Shown here: positions 34,634 to 43,834 of the stretch, piece by piece
Position numbering within the stretch: position 1 is the stretch's first letter
Layout: each line of letters opens with the position of its first letter
NCBI GenBank assembly: GCA_024233575.1
Contig: JACKPN010000003.1
Span: 124,001 to 188,000, forward strand
Direction: 5' to 3'
Length of the DNA stretch: 64,000 nt
DNA from: Chlamydiales bacterium
GTDB lineage: Bacteria; Chlamydiota; Chlamydiia; Chlamydiales; Criblamydiaceae
Notes under the pieces: generated by a model
Seen by the model: the letters and a program-made list of their open reading frames with translations, nothing else
Told to the model about the DNA's origin: nothing
The model's database searches: none
Translations under genes and position numbers: made by a program

Positions 34634-36148
34634 CTAGTACCTTTCCGGTTGCGGCGGAATTTTTCCGTTATAGCCAATGCAGCGGTAGATCAGCGCGGCT
34701 TTTACAGCGGTTCCTTCGCTGATGTAAAGCGGTTTTACACCGAGATAATCGACCTCTTCGAAATAGTCTTCCAGCTCCTCTTTTAACGCTTCAGCTCCTT
34801 CGATCTTCTTTTGCAGATGAGGCGCGTTGTCGACCATCACGAAGTAGCCGTTTTTCCCCGCTTTTTGTTCCATTCCGGGCCAGAATGAGAATTGATTCAG
34901 CCGCGTCCCATGCAGGTTGAGAAAATAAGCCCTCTCTTGCTTGGGACCGTAAAAGCTGAGAATACTTGCTGTCTGATAGGTGCTGCTGAAGAGAAAATCC
35001 TTATCAGGGTCATATCCCTCCGAAGTTAACGCTGGTGACAGCGCCTCCCAACCTAGATTATGCTTGAAGGGGTTCATTTTGAATGGGATGGGAATGAAGT
35101 TGAATGGAACGCTAAGTAGGAGGATGCAGAGAGCTAAAGAAAGGGCAACACCGGCTTTCAACCATATCAGCAGTTTCGGTTTTCTCTCGCAAGCATACCA
35201 GCATAATAGCGTAATTCCCGTGGGGTAGGCGTAGTCGATCCAGTTGCCCTGCATCTTTTTGAACATTGAGAGAAAGAGCGCACCTACCAATAGAAAAAAA
35301 GTAATCAACCCACATAGTCTCGCGGAAGAGGGAAAGGTGTTGAATTGGCGTACAAAAGCAAAAAGGGTAATCGCTAAGAGAACAAACAAGATTGGCGATA
35401 GCAGTGCTGTTTGCGCTCCCAAAAATTCCCAAACATTACCTTGGAAGATTGCGAATCCCGATTTTTTGGCGAGGTCTGATCCGTGCAAATTGTAGAAGAC
35501 ATGGCGAAAGGTGACCCAGCCATGCTGGATGTTCCACGTGAAACTGGGTAGCAATCCTAACAGGGAGATCAAAACGCCGGCGATAACTTTTTTACTCCTC
35601 AAGAAAGCATAGTAAGGCATCATTCCAAAGATAATACTCCACAGTAGGAAGATAGGCCATTTGAAGAGAGAGCCGCAACCGATCAATAAACCTATCAAAA
35701 GATAATCGGGTTCTTTTCTTTTTTCCCATGCACGGCACAGCATTCCGCATGCAAGCGTCCAAAAAAAGACCATTCCTGTATCGGTGATTGTCAGCAATGT
35801 CCCCATCATTCCCAATGGGGTTAATGCCATTACTATGCCTGACCAGCAGGCGGTTTTATTTGTAAAGCCACACTGCCGCGCCATCCAATAAACGGCGAGG
35901 GGCAAGAGAGTTCCAAGAAGGAGAGCGACCACTCTGACGCCAAAAAGCGTATTTCCGAAAGTACGTGTGCCTATCCAGATCTCCCATGCGATGCCTGGCG
36001 GTTTACTGTAATATCCCCAGTCCAACGCTTGGCTCCACGTCCAGTATTGCGCCTCATCCGGCCCCAAACCAATAGCGCCAGATGTCGCTATCCACCCTAA
36101 TATCAGCAATTTAATGCCTAAAACCAAGTAAAGCGCACGATTCATCAT
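34634..36148 (-). CDS. GT-C glycosyltransferase (PMT/ArnT-like membrane protein)
   Basis: About 504 residues with some 10-12 membrane helices. The early luminal loop carries GLGPDEAQYWTWSQALDWGYYSKPPG, whose acidic Asp-Glu pair and GYYSKPP motif are hallmarks of ArnT/PMT_2 family (GT39/GT83-like) transferases using polyprenyl-phosphate sugars. A ~130-residue soluble domain ends the protein. It probably adds a sugar to lipid A, another envelope glycan or a protein on the periplasmic face. I start at ATG 36148 behind GAGAGA, not at the 13-codon longer frame. It is isolated, with a structured RNA/terminator downstream. Confidence 0.82.
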   Translation of the reverse strand: MMNRALYLVLGIKLLILGWIATSGAIGLGPDEAQYWTWSQALDWGYYSKPPGIAWEIWIGTRTFGNTLFGVRVVALLLGTLLPLAVYWMARQCGFTNKTACWSGIVMALTPLGMMGTLLTITDTGMVFFWTLACGMLCRAWEKRKEPDYLLIGLLIGCGSLFKWPIFLLWSIIFGMMPYYAFLRSKKVIAGVLISLLGLLPSFTWNIQHGWVTFRHVFYNLHGSDLAKKSGFAIFQGNVWEFLGAQTALLSPILFVLLAITLFAFVRQFNTFPSSARLCGLITFFLLVGALFLSMFKKMQGNWIDYAYPTGITLLCWYACERKPKLLIWLKAGVALSLALCILLLSVPFNFIPIPFKMNPFKHNLGWEALSPALTSEGYDPDKDFLFSSTYQTASILSFYGPKQERAYFLNLHGTRLNQFSFWPGMEQKAGKNGYFVMVDNAPHLQKKIEGAEALKEELEDYFEEVDYLGVKPLYISEGTAVKAALIYRCIGYNGKIPPQPERY

Positions 36149-36293
36149 TCTCTCAATCCCGTAATCATTATACCAAAAATGATTCAAAAAACGGTTTTTG
36201 GCAAAGAAAAAATGCCTAATTTTGAATTATTTTCCATTGTAAATAGTATTATTAATATTCTGTAAATTATAAAAAAATAATTTTAATCCATGA

Positions 36294-36299
36294 TATAAT
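36294..36299 (+). promoter_or_regulatory. putative -10 element upstream of the effector-like gene
   Basis: A perfect TATAAT 35 bases before the ATG at 36334, in a very AT-rich region. There is no good -35 hexamer at 16-18 bp, so strength is uncertain. Confidence 0.35.
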
Positions 36300-36333
36300 A
36301 ATTATGTAATTGTAATATTATTAAGGTAATGAG

Positions 36334-38037
36334 ATGGATCCAATTAACAGGGGTAATAGTCCAGAATTTCATACTCCGCCAAGTTCTCCCGAGGTAGACC
36401 AAGTCAATGCTATTATTCCTGCAGCGACAGCGAAGCCCGTAAGTTCGGCGATGCAGGTATATCAAAATTTGCAGCGTCTTCATCAAGTTTGTCAGGTGGC
36501 GGGAAATGTTATTAGGCAGCCGGGAAGGACAGCTACCGCCGGAATTGCCTTTGCTGCAGCATTGGGAAATGTCCTTAGCGGCAATCTGATCACCGGTGCT
36601 GTGATGGCTGTCCCTGCGACTGCGGAACTGGGAAGAATATTGAACCTGTGGGGATCGGGCAATACTGCATCGCTAGCGATCTTGAATGAAGCGAAAAAGA
36701 ATTTGGAATTCATTGAAATGCTTTCGAAGCAGAATGAACAAAACCTTGAAGCCTTGCAAGGGAATATCGAGCAAGTAAAGACTCATATACAGTTAGTTCA
36801 ACATATCACAAACGATATGAGGGCTAAAAACATTGTCGTTCAACGGGAAATTGTAGAACAGTCGGAGCGGGCTCTTTCCATTTTTGATAGAGCTATTGAT
36901 GAACTGAAAGACTCGGAAATGTTGTATCTTGAAAAAAAGCAAGTGAAAGGGGAGGCTACGCAAATCTATCGAGATATCAAAGAGCAGTTAACGGCGATCA
37001 ACGAGGCTTTGTCTACAGAAGTTTCCAAAGAAAATTTTTCCAATTATGAGACCCTGATCGGCAAAACCCTCGAAAAGTTTGAACAGGCGATGAAGAAAGA
37101 TCAAATCGCTGAAAATCTCGAACAGCAGATCATAGATGCGTCCATGAAATCGACACAAAGCTTTGGTGAAGCTTTTGCCGCCGCGATGAATTTAGGCGCT
37201 ATCGCTAATACTCATTTGCTTCAAGCGAATAAAGATCTTGGAACGATTAAAGAAACAGCAGAAGCCAGCAACGCAGAACTTCGAGAAGCGGAGATCCGTA
37301 CAAAAATGGCGCAACGTGTTGCTACATTGACGACGGATTTAGCTAGGAAGACACAGAGGCAGTTGGACGATGCCTCCGAAAGTTTGAGTTGGAGGCTTGA
37401 TCCTGCAAAAGTCGCTACCGGAGCATTCATCGGAGCGATGATCGGCGGTCCTATCATGGTCGTCGTTGGAGCATTGACTTATGAGGCCCTGTCAAACGCT
37501 CTGCCAGTAGTAACAAAGTCTGCGCTGATGCTTTCCGGCAAGGAAAATTTACCCACTCTGGAAGCTCCACTAGATACCCGTTCTGTTGCAGTAGGATATC
37601 AAAAAATCTCAACAGGGCTGCTCGGGCAGTTGTTTGGCAGGGAGTCTCAAACAGTTGGAATTTTGAAGTTTAAGTTGAACGAAGAAGGTCCATTGATTGA
37701 ATATGAATTCAACAAGAATTTGCCGGGCAAGTACAAACTGAATCCTGCTTCAGTAAGAGCGCTAGGACTTCGTTTGATTGAGGCAATTGAAAAAAAAGAA
37801 ATCGACCTGAATCGTTGCGCAGAGATTAAAGAGATGCTGGACCGCCCTCATAACACGGAACATGGCGATATTCGTTTTGTATCTAAGGATGATGCTGTTT
37901 GGCTGCCTGTCGAGGGCGCTTTGGCGTTGCAAGCGTTTGATGAGATGAAAGAAACCGGTCAACTTGAAGGTTTGAAAGCCGATAATCTGCTGACAGCGCC
38001 TGAAGATGAAGGGTCGGATTGGGTCGTTATCCAATAG
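36334..38037 (+). CDS. putative effector: Pro-rich N-terminus, coiled coils and two hydrophobic hairpins
   Basis: 567 residues, starting behind AAGG-TAATGAG. Residues 8-20 read SPEFHTPPSSPEV, a proline-directed phosphorylation-like site. A hydrophobic bilobed stretch follows (about 68-97, AGIAFAAALGNVLSGNLITG...), then ~230 residues of heptad-rich coiled coil (about 115-345), and a second hydrophobic hairpin (about 368-395, GAFIGAMIGGPIMVVVGALTY). This layout resembles type III translocators or inclusion-membrane proteins of chlamydiae, which are secreted without a signal peptide and insert as hairpins. No catalytic motif was recognised. AT-rich flanks and effector-like neighbours (LRR gene) suggest accessory DNA. 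Its 3' end overlaps the convergent LRR gene by about 80 bp. Confidence 0.65.
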   Translation: MDPINRGNSPEFHTPPSSPEVDQVNAIIPAATAKPVSSAMQVYQNLQRLHQVCQVAGNVIRQPGRTATAGIAFAAALGNVLSGNLITGAVMAVPATAELGRILNLWGSGNTASLAILNEAKKNLEFIEMLSKQNEQNLEALQGNIEQVKTHIQLVQHITNDMRAKNIVVQREIVEQSERALSIFDRAIDELKDSEMLYLEKKQVKGEATQIYRDIKEQLTAINEALSTEVSKENFSNYETLIGKTLEKFEQAMKKDQIAENLEQQIIDASMKSTQSFGEAFAAAMNLGAIANTHLLQANKDLGTIKETAEASNAELREAEIRTKMAQRVATLTTDLARKTQRQLDDASESLSWRLDPAKVATGAFIGAMIGGPIMVVVGALTYEALSNALPVVTKSALMLSGKENLPTLEAPLDTRSVAVGYQKISTGLLGQLFGRESQTVGILKFKLNEEGPLIEYEFNKNLPGKYKLNPASVRALGLRLIEAIEKKEIDLNRCAEIKEMLDRPHNTEHGDIRFVSKDDAVWLPVEGALALQAFDEMKETGQLEGLKADNLLTAPEDEGSDWVVIQ

Positions 38038-38684
38038 ACATTGACAGTCGCATTTGGCCAGTAGTTGACAATTTTTTCTTTGACGTCGCCTATTGAAAGC
38101 GTTATCAGCCTTTTCCAGCTGCTTCCAAAACCTTTAGGTATTTCTTCAAAATTATTGTGCGTTATTTCAAGGTGTTTGAGCTTTTTCCAGGTCTTTCCAA
38201 AGTCTCTAGGCAAGCTGGATAACTGGCAGTCGTCTAAGTGCAATACTTCCAGTTCAGTAGAATTGACCAAGAAATTTTCCGGTAATATTTTTAAAGGGTT
38301 ATGGCTTAAGACGAGTTGTTTGAGGTTTGTTAACCTTAGTGAAACAAAGTCGGGGACATGAGAAATGTATCCCGGAGCAAGGAATAATTTTTCTATCTGC
38401 TCATTTACCTTCTCTAAAGGAGGGATAGAAAGACGGCAGTGTTTAATAATAATTTCTAATTCGTTGATCTTATCGTTATCACAATTTGCTTCTTCTTGAA
38501 TCGTTGCTTTGATCGTTTCCAATGAAGGGGTACTTAGAACATGGGCGGGACGCTGCAGGCAGCGCATGATCGTCGAGTAGATATAGCGGATTTTCTGATC
38601 ATCGGTTTCTAAACTTTCCGGAAGTGGCAAACCGGAAAGGGTTTCATGGGTTATTAGATAATATAAAGTGTTATTTATTTGCAT
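37959..38684 (-). CDS. leucine-rich-repeat protein
   Basis: 241 residues. Residues 1-100 are a helical N-terminal region. From about 115 there are at least four LRR units with the pattern LxxLxLxxNxLxxLPxxF (LKQLVLSHNPLKILPENF, LEVLHLDDCQLSSLPRDF, LKHLEITHNNFEEIPKGF). Bacterial proteins of this kind usually bind host or surface proteins, and chlamydial relatives are candidate effectors. No signal peptide is seen. The last ~26 codons overlap the convergent effector-like gene, so the C-terminus may have been extended past an original stop. No E3-ligase domain follows, and the target is unknown. Confidence 0.8.
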   Translation of the reverse strand: MQINNTLYYLITHETLSGLPLPESLETDDQKIRYIYSTIMRCLQRPAHVLSTPSLETIKATIQEEANCDNDKINELEIIIKHCRLSIPPLEKVNEQIEKLFLAPGYISHVPDFVSLRLTNLKQLVLSHNPLKILPENFLVNSTELEVLHLDDCQLSSLPRDFGKTWKKLKHLEITHNNFEEIPKGFGSSWKRLITLSIGDVKEKIVNYWPNATVNVYWITTQSDPSSSGAVSRLSAFKPSS

Positions 38685-38763
38685 AATCTTTATTAGCTTA
38701 ATTCTTTAACGCATTAAATGCAAGGTTGTTCGGGATTTCTATCAGGAAAGTTGGACACTTATT

Positions 38764-38930
38764 TTAGAGGCATTTTCTGATTTAAAGAATTGTCAGATTG
38801 GGAACAAATTTTACCTGGGAAAGAGAACCTTGAGGAGTGACATAGTTGATATACTAGACCGGCGAAAGATGGATTTTTCTAGATAAAATTTGTCGTAAGA
38901 TGGCTGTCCAGTAATTCAGAGACTGTCTCT
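38764..38930 (+). repeat. 167-bp dispersed direct repeat, copy 2
   Basis: Same length and orientation as 1044-1210. The left half is nearly identical, while the right arm of the internal inverted repeat has diverged (CCCAGG in copy 1 became CTAGAT), so the hairpin is weaker here. It is followed within 6 bp by a fragment of sdhB. No frame is present. The remainder of 38685-39070 holds only that fragment. Confidence 0.85.
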
Positions 38931-38935
38931 TTAAA

Positions 38936-38990
38936 GCTTGTCAATTTACGTCGCGACCGATGGCGGCAATTGAGTCTGTGAATGTTTTTT
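38936..38990 (-). pseudogene. fragment of sdhB 3' end
   Basis: About 55 bp resembles the sdhB C-terminal coding region at about 40012-40067. On the minus strand one frame reads TFTDSIAAIGRDVN before a stop, against LTDAIAAIGRDVNLQ in the intact gene. 27 of the first 32 bases match. It lies about 1 kb from the true sdhB end, on the far side of an unrelated gene, suggesting duplication of the sdhB end during insertion of the 39071-39877 segment. Confidence 0.7.
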
Positions 38991-39070
38991 TAAAGCGAGA
39001 CTCGCATGCAGTGAAGGGAAGAGGCGACCTTTAAAAATTTGGCGTCGACGGTTTTGTAAGATATTGAGGT

Positions 39071-39877
39071 CTAATCTAATAGATTCCGTAACCAGTGAAA
39101 ACATGCTAACACTGTCTTGTGGATTGTTGTCATCCAAGACTCATCTTTAGGATTGTCTTCGTCTGAAGTGGCGTTTTCAGGTTGAATAACAACATAACTC
39201 TTACCCTTTAATGCATCATGAAGTTCCTGATATAAATCATTGTATTTTTCATCAAAATCCTTTGTGTAGTGTAAAGCTCCCATGATAATAAACAGTTTAT
39301 GGAACTTTTCGTAACAATTCTTGATTTTGTCAACAAGGTACTTTTGATCTATTCTCATAGACGTGTCGAGGGCCTCGTCCGACCATTTGTTGAATTTATT
39401 TTCAGCAAGCGCAGCAAGTTTTTTTGGAGAGGTGTCTTTAGCAACTTTCCCTGGCAGCATGTAGCGTTCAATGTGTCGTATGCGATTCTCAACGGCTTCA
39501 ACAGTGAATTTTTCAGGTGTTTTAAGCTTGGGTAAACATTCTTTCATTAGGTTGTTTACAGGTGCATACTCTTCATCCAACCACTTTTGGTTGTTGGGTT
39601 CGCCCCATCCTTCAGCGCAGAAGGTAATATCAGCTTTTCTAGCGATTTTTTCTTTTATGAGCCTGAATTTACGTGTACCCGTTGCAGCTTCCAAAAGGAC
39701 AAGGGAATTTTCTGCGTAATACTCTTTGAGTATTTTTGCTTCTAAATCTTGGTAGCGTTCATCATGATGAAGCTCTAGAATAATAATTATTTTAGCGTTA
39801 GAAATAGTAGCTTTTGGTGAAGATTCGTGAATTGTTTCTTTTAAAGATGTAAAGCTGCCAATGCTGCAAGATGTCAT
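39071..39877 (-). CDS. hypothetical protein, possibly TIKI/EreA/ChaN-like fold
   Basis: 268 residues without signal peptide or clear membrane helix. The N-terminal strand IIIILELHHDERYQ, a second strand with LVLLEAATG and a later FIIMGALHYTKDF resemble the ExxH...E...GxxH spacing of the EreA/ChaN/TIKI superfamily of metal-dependent hydrolases or haem-binding proteins. This is weak evidence and I would not name an activity. The gene is AT-rich, framed by an sdhB fragment on one side and the true sdhB end on the other, so it was probably acquired by insertion. The last 20 residues are hydrophobic (TVLACFHWLRNLL). Confidence 0.6.
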   Translation of the reverse strand: MTSCSIGSFTSLKETIHESSPKATISNAKIIIILELHHDERYQDLEAKILKEYYAENSLVLLEAATGTRKFRLIKEKIARKADITFCAEGWGEPNNQKWLDEEYAPVNNLMKECLPKLKTPEKFTVEAVENRIRHIERYMLPGKVAKDTSPKKLAALAENKFNKWSDEALDTSMRIDQKYLVDKIKNCYEKFHKLFIIMGALHYTKDFDEKYNDLYQELHDALKGKSYVVIQPENATSDEDNPKDESWMTTIHKTVLACFHWLRNLLD

Positions 39878-39969
39878 GAATAAAAACTAGATTTGTTTTA
39901 CGTTAGTTTATTATCCATGTAAATTTAATACAACGAAACAAAAGAAATGTTGCTTGTTTTTTAACAGAG

Positions 39970-40749
39970 TTATTCTGACCCTCTATCAGGGAAGCTAAAT
40001 AAATCTTTGAACGCTTGCAAATTGACGTCTCGGCCGATGGCGGCGATCGCATCCGTTAAAGGAATTTTTTTAGGACAGACCCGTACACAGTTTTGTGCGT
40101 TTCCGCAGTCGGCGATCCCTCCTTCCTCCATCAACGGGCGTAGCCGTTTCCCTTTTTGCTTGGCACCGGTGGGATGTGCGTTGAATAGGCGCACCTGCGC
40201 CATGATCTGAGGACCGACAAATTTTGATTTGTCATTTACTTGGGGGCAAGATTCCGTGCAGCACCCGCAGGTCATGCAGGTAGAAAGGATATACATTACT
40301 TCCTGCTTATCCGGGCTGATACGAGGGCCTGGTCCTTTATCGAAGGCGCCATCGGTATCGATCCATGCGTGGACCTTCTTGAGGTTATCGAACATGATGG
40401 TGCGGTCGACCATCAGGTCGCGAACAAGAGGAAACTTCGTGAAAGGGGCAAGGGTGATCACGTTGCTGCCCGTTTCTTTGATGATCGGTTCAATAAGCGC
40501 CGTACACGCCTGGCGCGGTCGGCCGTTGACAAGCATGGAACAGGAACCGCACACCTCTTCGAGACAGCCTTGTTCCCATGCGACAGGCGTAACACGCTCG
40601 CCATTCCTGTTCACAGGATTTTTCTGAACTTCCATCAGGCCGGAGATCACGTTGGCGAAAGGAACGAGGTCGATTTCGAACTCTTCCCAATATTGCTTGC
40701 CGGGGACTCCTCGGTAGATTTTCAGAATATAGGTTGTAGGCATTGCCAT
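39970..40749 (-). CDS. sdhB: succinate dehydrogenase iron-sulfur subunit
   Basis: 259 residues from ATG 40749, which follows AGAGAGG; a 52-codon longer frame upstream only translates the sdhA end out of frame. The [2Fe-2S] motif CLEEVCGSC...C lies in the N-terminal plant-ferredoxin fold. CMTCGCCTESCP and CGNAQNCVRVCP bind the [4Fe-4S] and [3Fe-4S] clusters. It transfers electrons from SdhA FAD to quinone in the membrane. It is the last gene of sdhCAB, 11 bp after sdhA. A short copy of its 3' end exists at 38936-38990. Confidence 0.96.
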   Translation of the reverse strand: MAMPTTYILKIYRGVPGKQYWEEFEIDLVPFANVISGLMEVQKNPVNRNGERVTPVAWEQGCLEEVCGSCSMLVNGRPRQACTALIEPIIKETGSNVITLAPFTKFPLVRDLMVDRTIMFDNLKKVHAWIDTDGAFDKGPGPRISPDKQEVMYILSTCMTCGCCTESCPQVNDKSKFVGPQIMAQVRLFNAHPTGAKQKGKRLRPLMEEGGIADCGNAQNCVRVCPKKIPLTDAIAAIGRDVNLQAFKDLFSFPDRGSE

Positions 40750-40759
40750 AGCATCCTCT

Positions 40760-42658
40760 CTATATTGGCAGCTTGATATTTTCGGGGATATTTTCCAGCT
40801 TCGGCTGGACTTTTTTCGCTTTCGTATAGTCACGAAGCACAGGCTTAAGGTGGCGTGTGTCGACTGGCTCGTAGGTGATGACCGGCTCGTCCTTGTTCGG
40901 ATCATACGTCGCGATGGTCGTCTTTAGCCAGTTCTCATCATCGCGGTCAGGAAAGCCCGTCTTATAGTGAGCGCCGCGAAACTCGTCGCGAAGAAGCGCT
41001 CCTTTGGTGATGATGAGAGCTAAATCAAGCATGTAGGTGAACTGATTGGCAAACTGGTAGGTCTGGTTTGCAAAACGTCCATGATCGTCAAGCTTAATGT
41101 TTTTGAACCGTTTGCGAATCTCTTTGATGAAGTCTAGCGTTTTTTTGAGGTCGGCATTGTTGCGCTTGACGGTTACATTGCGCACCATCTCGTCGGCAAG
41201 CTCTTCATGTAGCTGGTGAACATTTTCATTGCCGTCGCGTGCCATCAGTTCGTCGCGAACCGCTTCCTCGTGATGGAGCGCCTCATCGAAAATTTTCTCC
41301 GGACACTCTTTATAGCTTTTTTCGAGGTTTTTCAAGTAGCGGGGGATCTCTTTTCCTGCAACGAGACCAGAGAAGACGCACGAGAGCAGTGAATTGGCGC
41401 CTAAGCGGTTAGCGCCATGAAATTGGTAGTCGGATTCACCGATATTGAAGCAGCCGGGAATATTGGTCATCTGGCGGTAGCGCTCCATTCGATCAGGGTC
41501 GTCTGCAGCTGGCCAATCGACCCATCCACCTCCCATCGTGTAGTGAACGGCAGGGAAGATCTTCATCGGCACTTTACGCGGATCGTCGCCGGTGAATTTC
41601 GTATAAATTTCTAAGATCGCCTCAAGTTTATGCTTGCTCTTTTCCGGGAGACCGCTGACGTCGAGATATACCTGATTTTTGCCATCGACGCCAAGTCCTA
41701 GTTCGCAGACACGCAGGATCTCGCGAGCGCCGATGTCGCGCGGTACAAGGTTGCCGAACGCAGGATACATCTCCTCGAGAAAATACCATGGCTTTCCTGT
41801 TTCACCACAAGGAATCATCTTGCCTTCAGGCGTTTCGATCTGTTTTGTCGAGTCTCCCACAACCCAAACGCGTCCGCCTTCGCCACGCGCCGATTCCGAC
41901 ATTAAGCGCAGCTTGTCGGCGCCGGGAATCGCTGTAGGATGGATCTGGATGAATTCACCGTTGGCGTATTTCATCCCTTGTCGGTAGAGGCGCCCATTGG
42001 CGGCGCCGGTACAGAATGTTGAGTTTGTCGATCGCTTGAACAGCAGTCCCAGCCCTCCTGTGCCGATGACAACAGCGTCAGCTTTGATGACATGGAACTT
42101 CATGTTGAACAGGTCCATCAAGACGACGCCACGGGCGATGCCGTCATCGTCAATGACTAGACGAAGAAATTCGTGGTTCTCATATTTCTCGACGCGGCCG
42201 CGCGCTTCATGGCGCCGTACCTGTTCGTCGAGAGAATAAAGCAGCTGCTGTCCTGTTGAAGCGCCACAAAATGCCGTTCTGTTGTACAGCGTACCGCCGA
42301 AGCGGCGGAAGTCAAGATATCCCTCCGGCGTCCTATTGAAAGTGCACCCAAAACGGTCGAACATGTTGATGATTTTCGGCGCCGCCAGGCACATTTCGAG
42401 GATCGGCGGCTGGTTGGCGAGAAAGTCGCCGCCTTTGATTGTGTCGTAGGCATGAATGATTGGAGAGTCGTTTTCGCCCATAGTATTGACGGCGGCGTTG
42501 ATGCCACCCTGAGCGCAGACGGAGTGCGACCGTTTGACTTTGGTGACGGAGACGATGATGACGTGACAGCCCTCTTCGGCGAGCTTCATCGCTGCGGCGA
42601 GGCCGGCAAGGCCGCCTCCGATGACGATCACACGTTTAGGTTCTGCTTCTTCGGGCAT
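40760..42658 (-). CDS. sdhA: succinate dehydrogenase flavoprotein subunit
   Basis: 632 residues. The dinucleotide motif VIGGGLAGLAAAMKLAEEG binds FAD, with the covalent FAD His in HSVCAQGGINAA. HPTAIPG and SARGEGGRVW hold active-site residues, and GANRLGANSLLSC is the late FAD-binding segment. It oxidises succinate to fumarate at the cytoplasmic face. The longer C-terminal region and the three-subunit operon (sdhC single cytochrome b) fit the Bacillus/Chlamydia-type enzyme. It lies between sdhC (9 bp) and sdhB (10 bp). Confidence 0.97.
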   Translation of the reverse strand: MPEEAEPKRVIVIGGGLAGLAAAMKLAEEGCHVIIVSVTKVKRSHSVCAQGGINAAVNTMGENDSPIIHAYDTIKGGDFLANQPPILEMCLAAPKIINMFDRFGCTFNRTPEGYLDFRRFGGTLYNRTAFCGASTGQQLLYSLDEQVRRHEARGRVEKYENHEFLRLVIDDDGIARGVVLMDLFNMKFHVIKADAVVIGTGGLGLLFKRSTNSTFCTGAANGRLYRQGMKYANGEFIQIHPTAIPGADKLRLMSESARGEGGRVWVVGDSTKQIETPEGKMIPCGETGKPWYFLEEMYPAFGNLVPRDIGAREILRVCELGLGVDGKNQVYLDVSGLPEKSKHKLEAILEIYTKFTGDDPRKVPMKIFPAVHYTMGGGWVDWPAADDPDRMERYRQMTNIPGCFNIGESDYQFHGANRLGANSLLSCVFSGLVAGKEIPRYLKNLEKSYKECPEKIFDEALHHEEAVRDELMARDGNENVHQLHEELADEMVRNVTVKRNNADLKKTLDFIKEIRKRFKNIKLDDHGRFANQTYQFANQFTYMLDLALIITKGALLRDEFRGAHYKTGFPDRDDENWLKTTIATYDPNKDEPVITYEPVDTRHLKPVLRDYTKAKKVQPKLENIPENIKLPI

Positions 42659-42667
42659 AGTGACCTG

Positions 42668-43711
42668 CTAGCTTTTTAAGTTTATCCAGTATGTTCCCCA
42701 GATCGCTGCCATCCCCAGGAATCCGATTAGCAGCATCAGCCCTGTGGTGAAGGCGCGCATGATCGCCTGCGACCGGACGGTGAGGGTCATCCCCCAGGTG
42801 ATGCAGAAGGTCCATAGGCCATTGAAGCCGTGGAATACTGCGGCCATAACGAATAGGGTGTAAAGAACGATCATGATTGGGCTTTTGAAGGTTTCCCTAA
42901 CGGCGAGTAGAGTGGCTGTGCCGAAATTTCCGCTGACGGCAACGGCTTGATCGTTCTCCAGAGGCCATGCTTCTAGCGCCGATAGCCATTCGCGCTCCTG
43001 GCTCCGATGTTGCGCGTCAATTCGTTTGCTGATTTCGTCTTGAGAGAGCTCATTTACCGCGGGTTTTTCAAAAATTCCCTTTAACGAAGAGATGAGATGA
43101 CTCATGGTGTCCGTTGAGACGGCGGCTTTGACATTAGGGTTCAACAGCTCTTCACGCTGCTCTTGAATCTGTTTTTTCGAATAAATTTGTGTGCCAAGCC
43201 TGTCGGCGAGGGTATAGATTCCGCTGTCTGGTGTTACGCGGATCATGTAGTAGTGCTCCGTTCCTTTTTGCGCTGTGGTGGGGTAGTTGATAAAACGCAT
43301 CTGGGCAACATGCAAGGTGATGCCGAGCAGCAACATCCAGGAAGTGATCCGCTGCCATGTGTAGGCGTGATTACGGGGATATTGAGGAAGATAGGGGTCT
43401 TTGCCGGTGTTGCTCATCGAATTGGCTTTGCTGGTCATCAGGTACTGAATACCCCATATCGCGTGGATGAGGATCGGCAGCGCGAGCAAGCCTAGCTCGA
43501 TGGCGGGAAGGTACGGCAGATTATGGATGAAATTGACCGCTCGGACAAAGCCGTTGCCATCGTCGCCGACCAGTAGGGCGGCTTGGGAGTTTGTCAACAA
43601 GTGTTCGATCAGGAAGATGACCAGCCATAGGCCCATCAGCGATTGCATTCGGCGCCAAAAGAAGGGTCGGGGGAGTTTTTCCGGTGTCGCCATGGGCTTT
43701 ACCTCCACCAA
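42668..43711 (-). CDS. sdhC: succinate dehydrogenase cytochrome b558 subunit
   Basis: 347 residues, about five membrane helices. His residues in IEHLL (helix 1), AIWGIQYLM, GITLHVAQMRF and VFHGFNGLW are candidate ligands of the two b haems. A ~100-residue hydrophilic insertion (about 165-260, rich in Gln/Glu/Lys) separates helices 3 and 4, making the protein longer than the usual ~200-220-residue single-chain SdhC. It anchors SdhAB and reduces quinone. It is the first gene of sdhCAB; about 120 bp separates it from the divergent pilM-like gene. Confidence 0.9.
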   Translation of the reverse strand: MVEVKPMATPEKLPRPFFWRRMQSLMGLWLVIFLIEHLLTNSQAALLVGDDGNGFVRAVNFIHNLPYLPAIELGLLALPILIHAIWGIQYLMTSKANSMSNTGKDPYLPQYPRNHAYTWQRITSWMLLLGITLHVAQMRFINYPTTAQKGTEHYYMIRVTPDSGIYTLADRLGTQIYSKKQIQEQREELLNPNVKAAVSTDTMSHLISSLKGIFEKPAVNELSQDEISKRIDAQHRSQEREWLSALEAWPLENDQAVAVSGNFGTATLLAVRETFKSPIMIVLYTLFVMAAVFHGFNGLWTFCITWGMTLTVRSQAIMRAFTTGLMLLIGFLGMAAIWGTYWINLKS

Positions 43712-43834
43712 TACTCATATCAAGAATTTTTTCGTTTCGCAAGGATAAAGACAGGATAAAGGTGCATTTTAAAAATTTGTATGTTACCATAGGCGATAAC
43801 CTATTATCTTGATAATAAAAGTTTTGGTGGTAAG

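Noticed and set aside
40750..40905. Long N-terminal extension of sdhB
   Set aside because: It overlaps the sdhA end out of frame and has Ser/Arg-rich nonsense composition; ATG 40749 has a good ribosome binding site.
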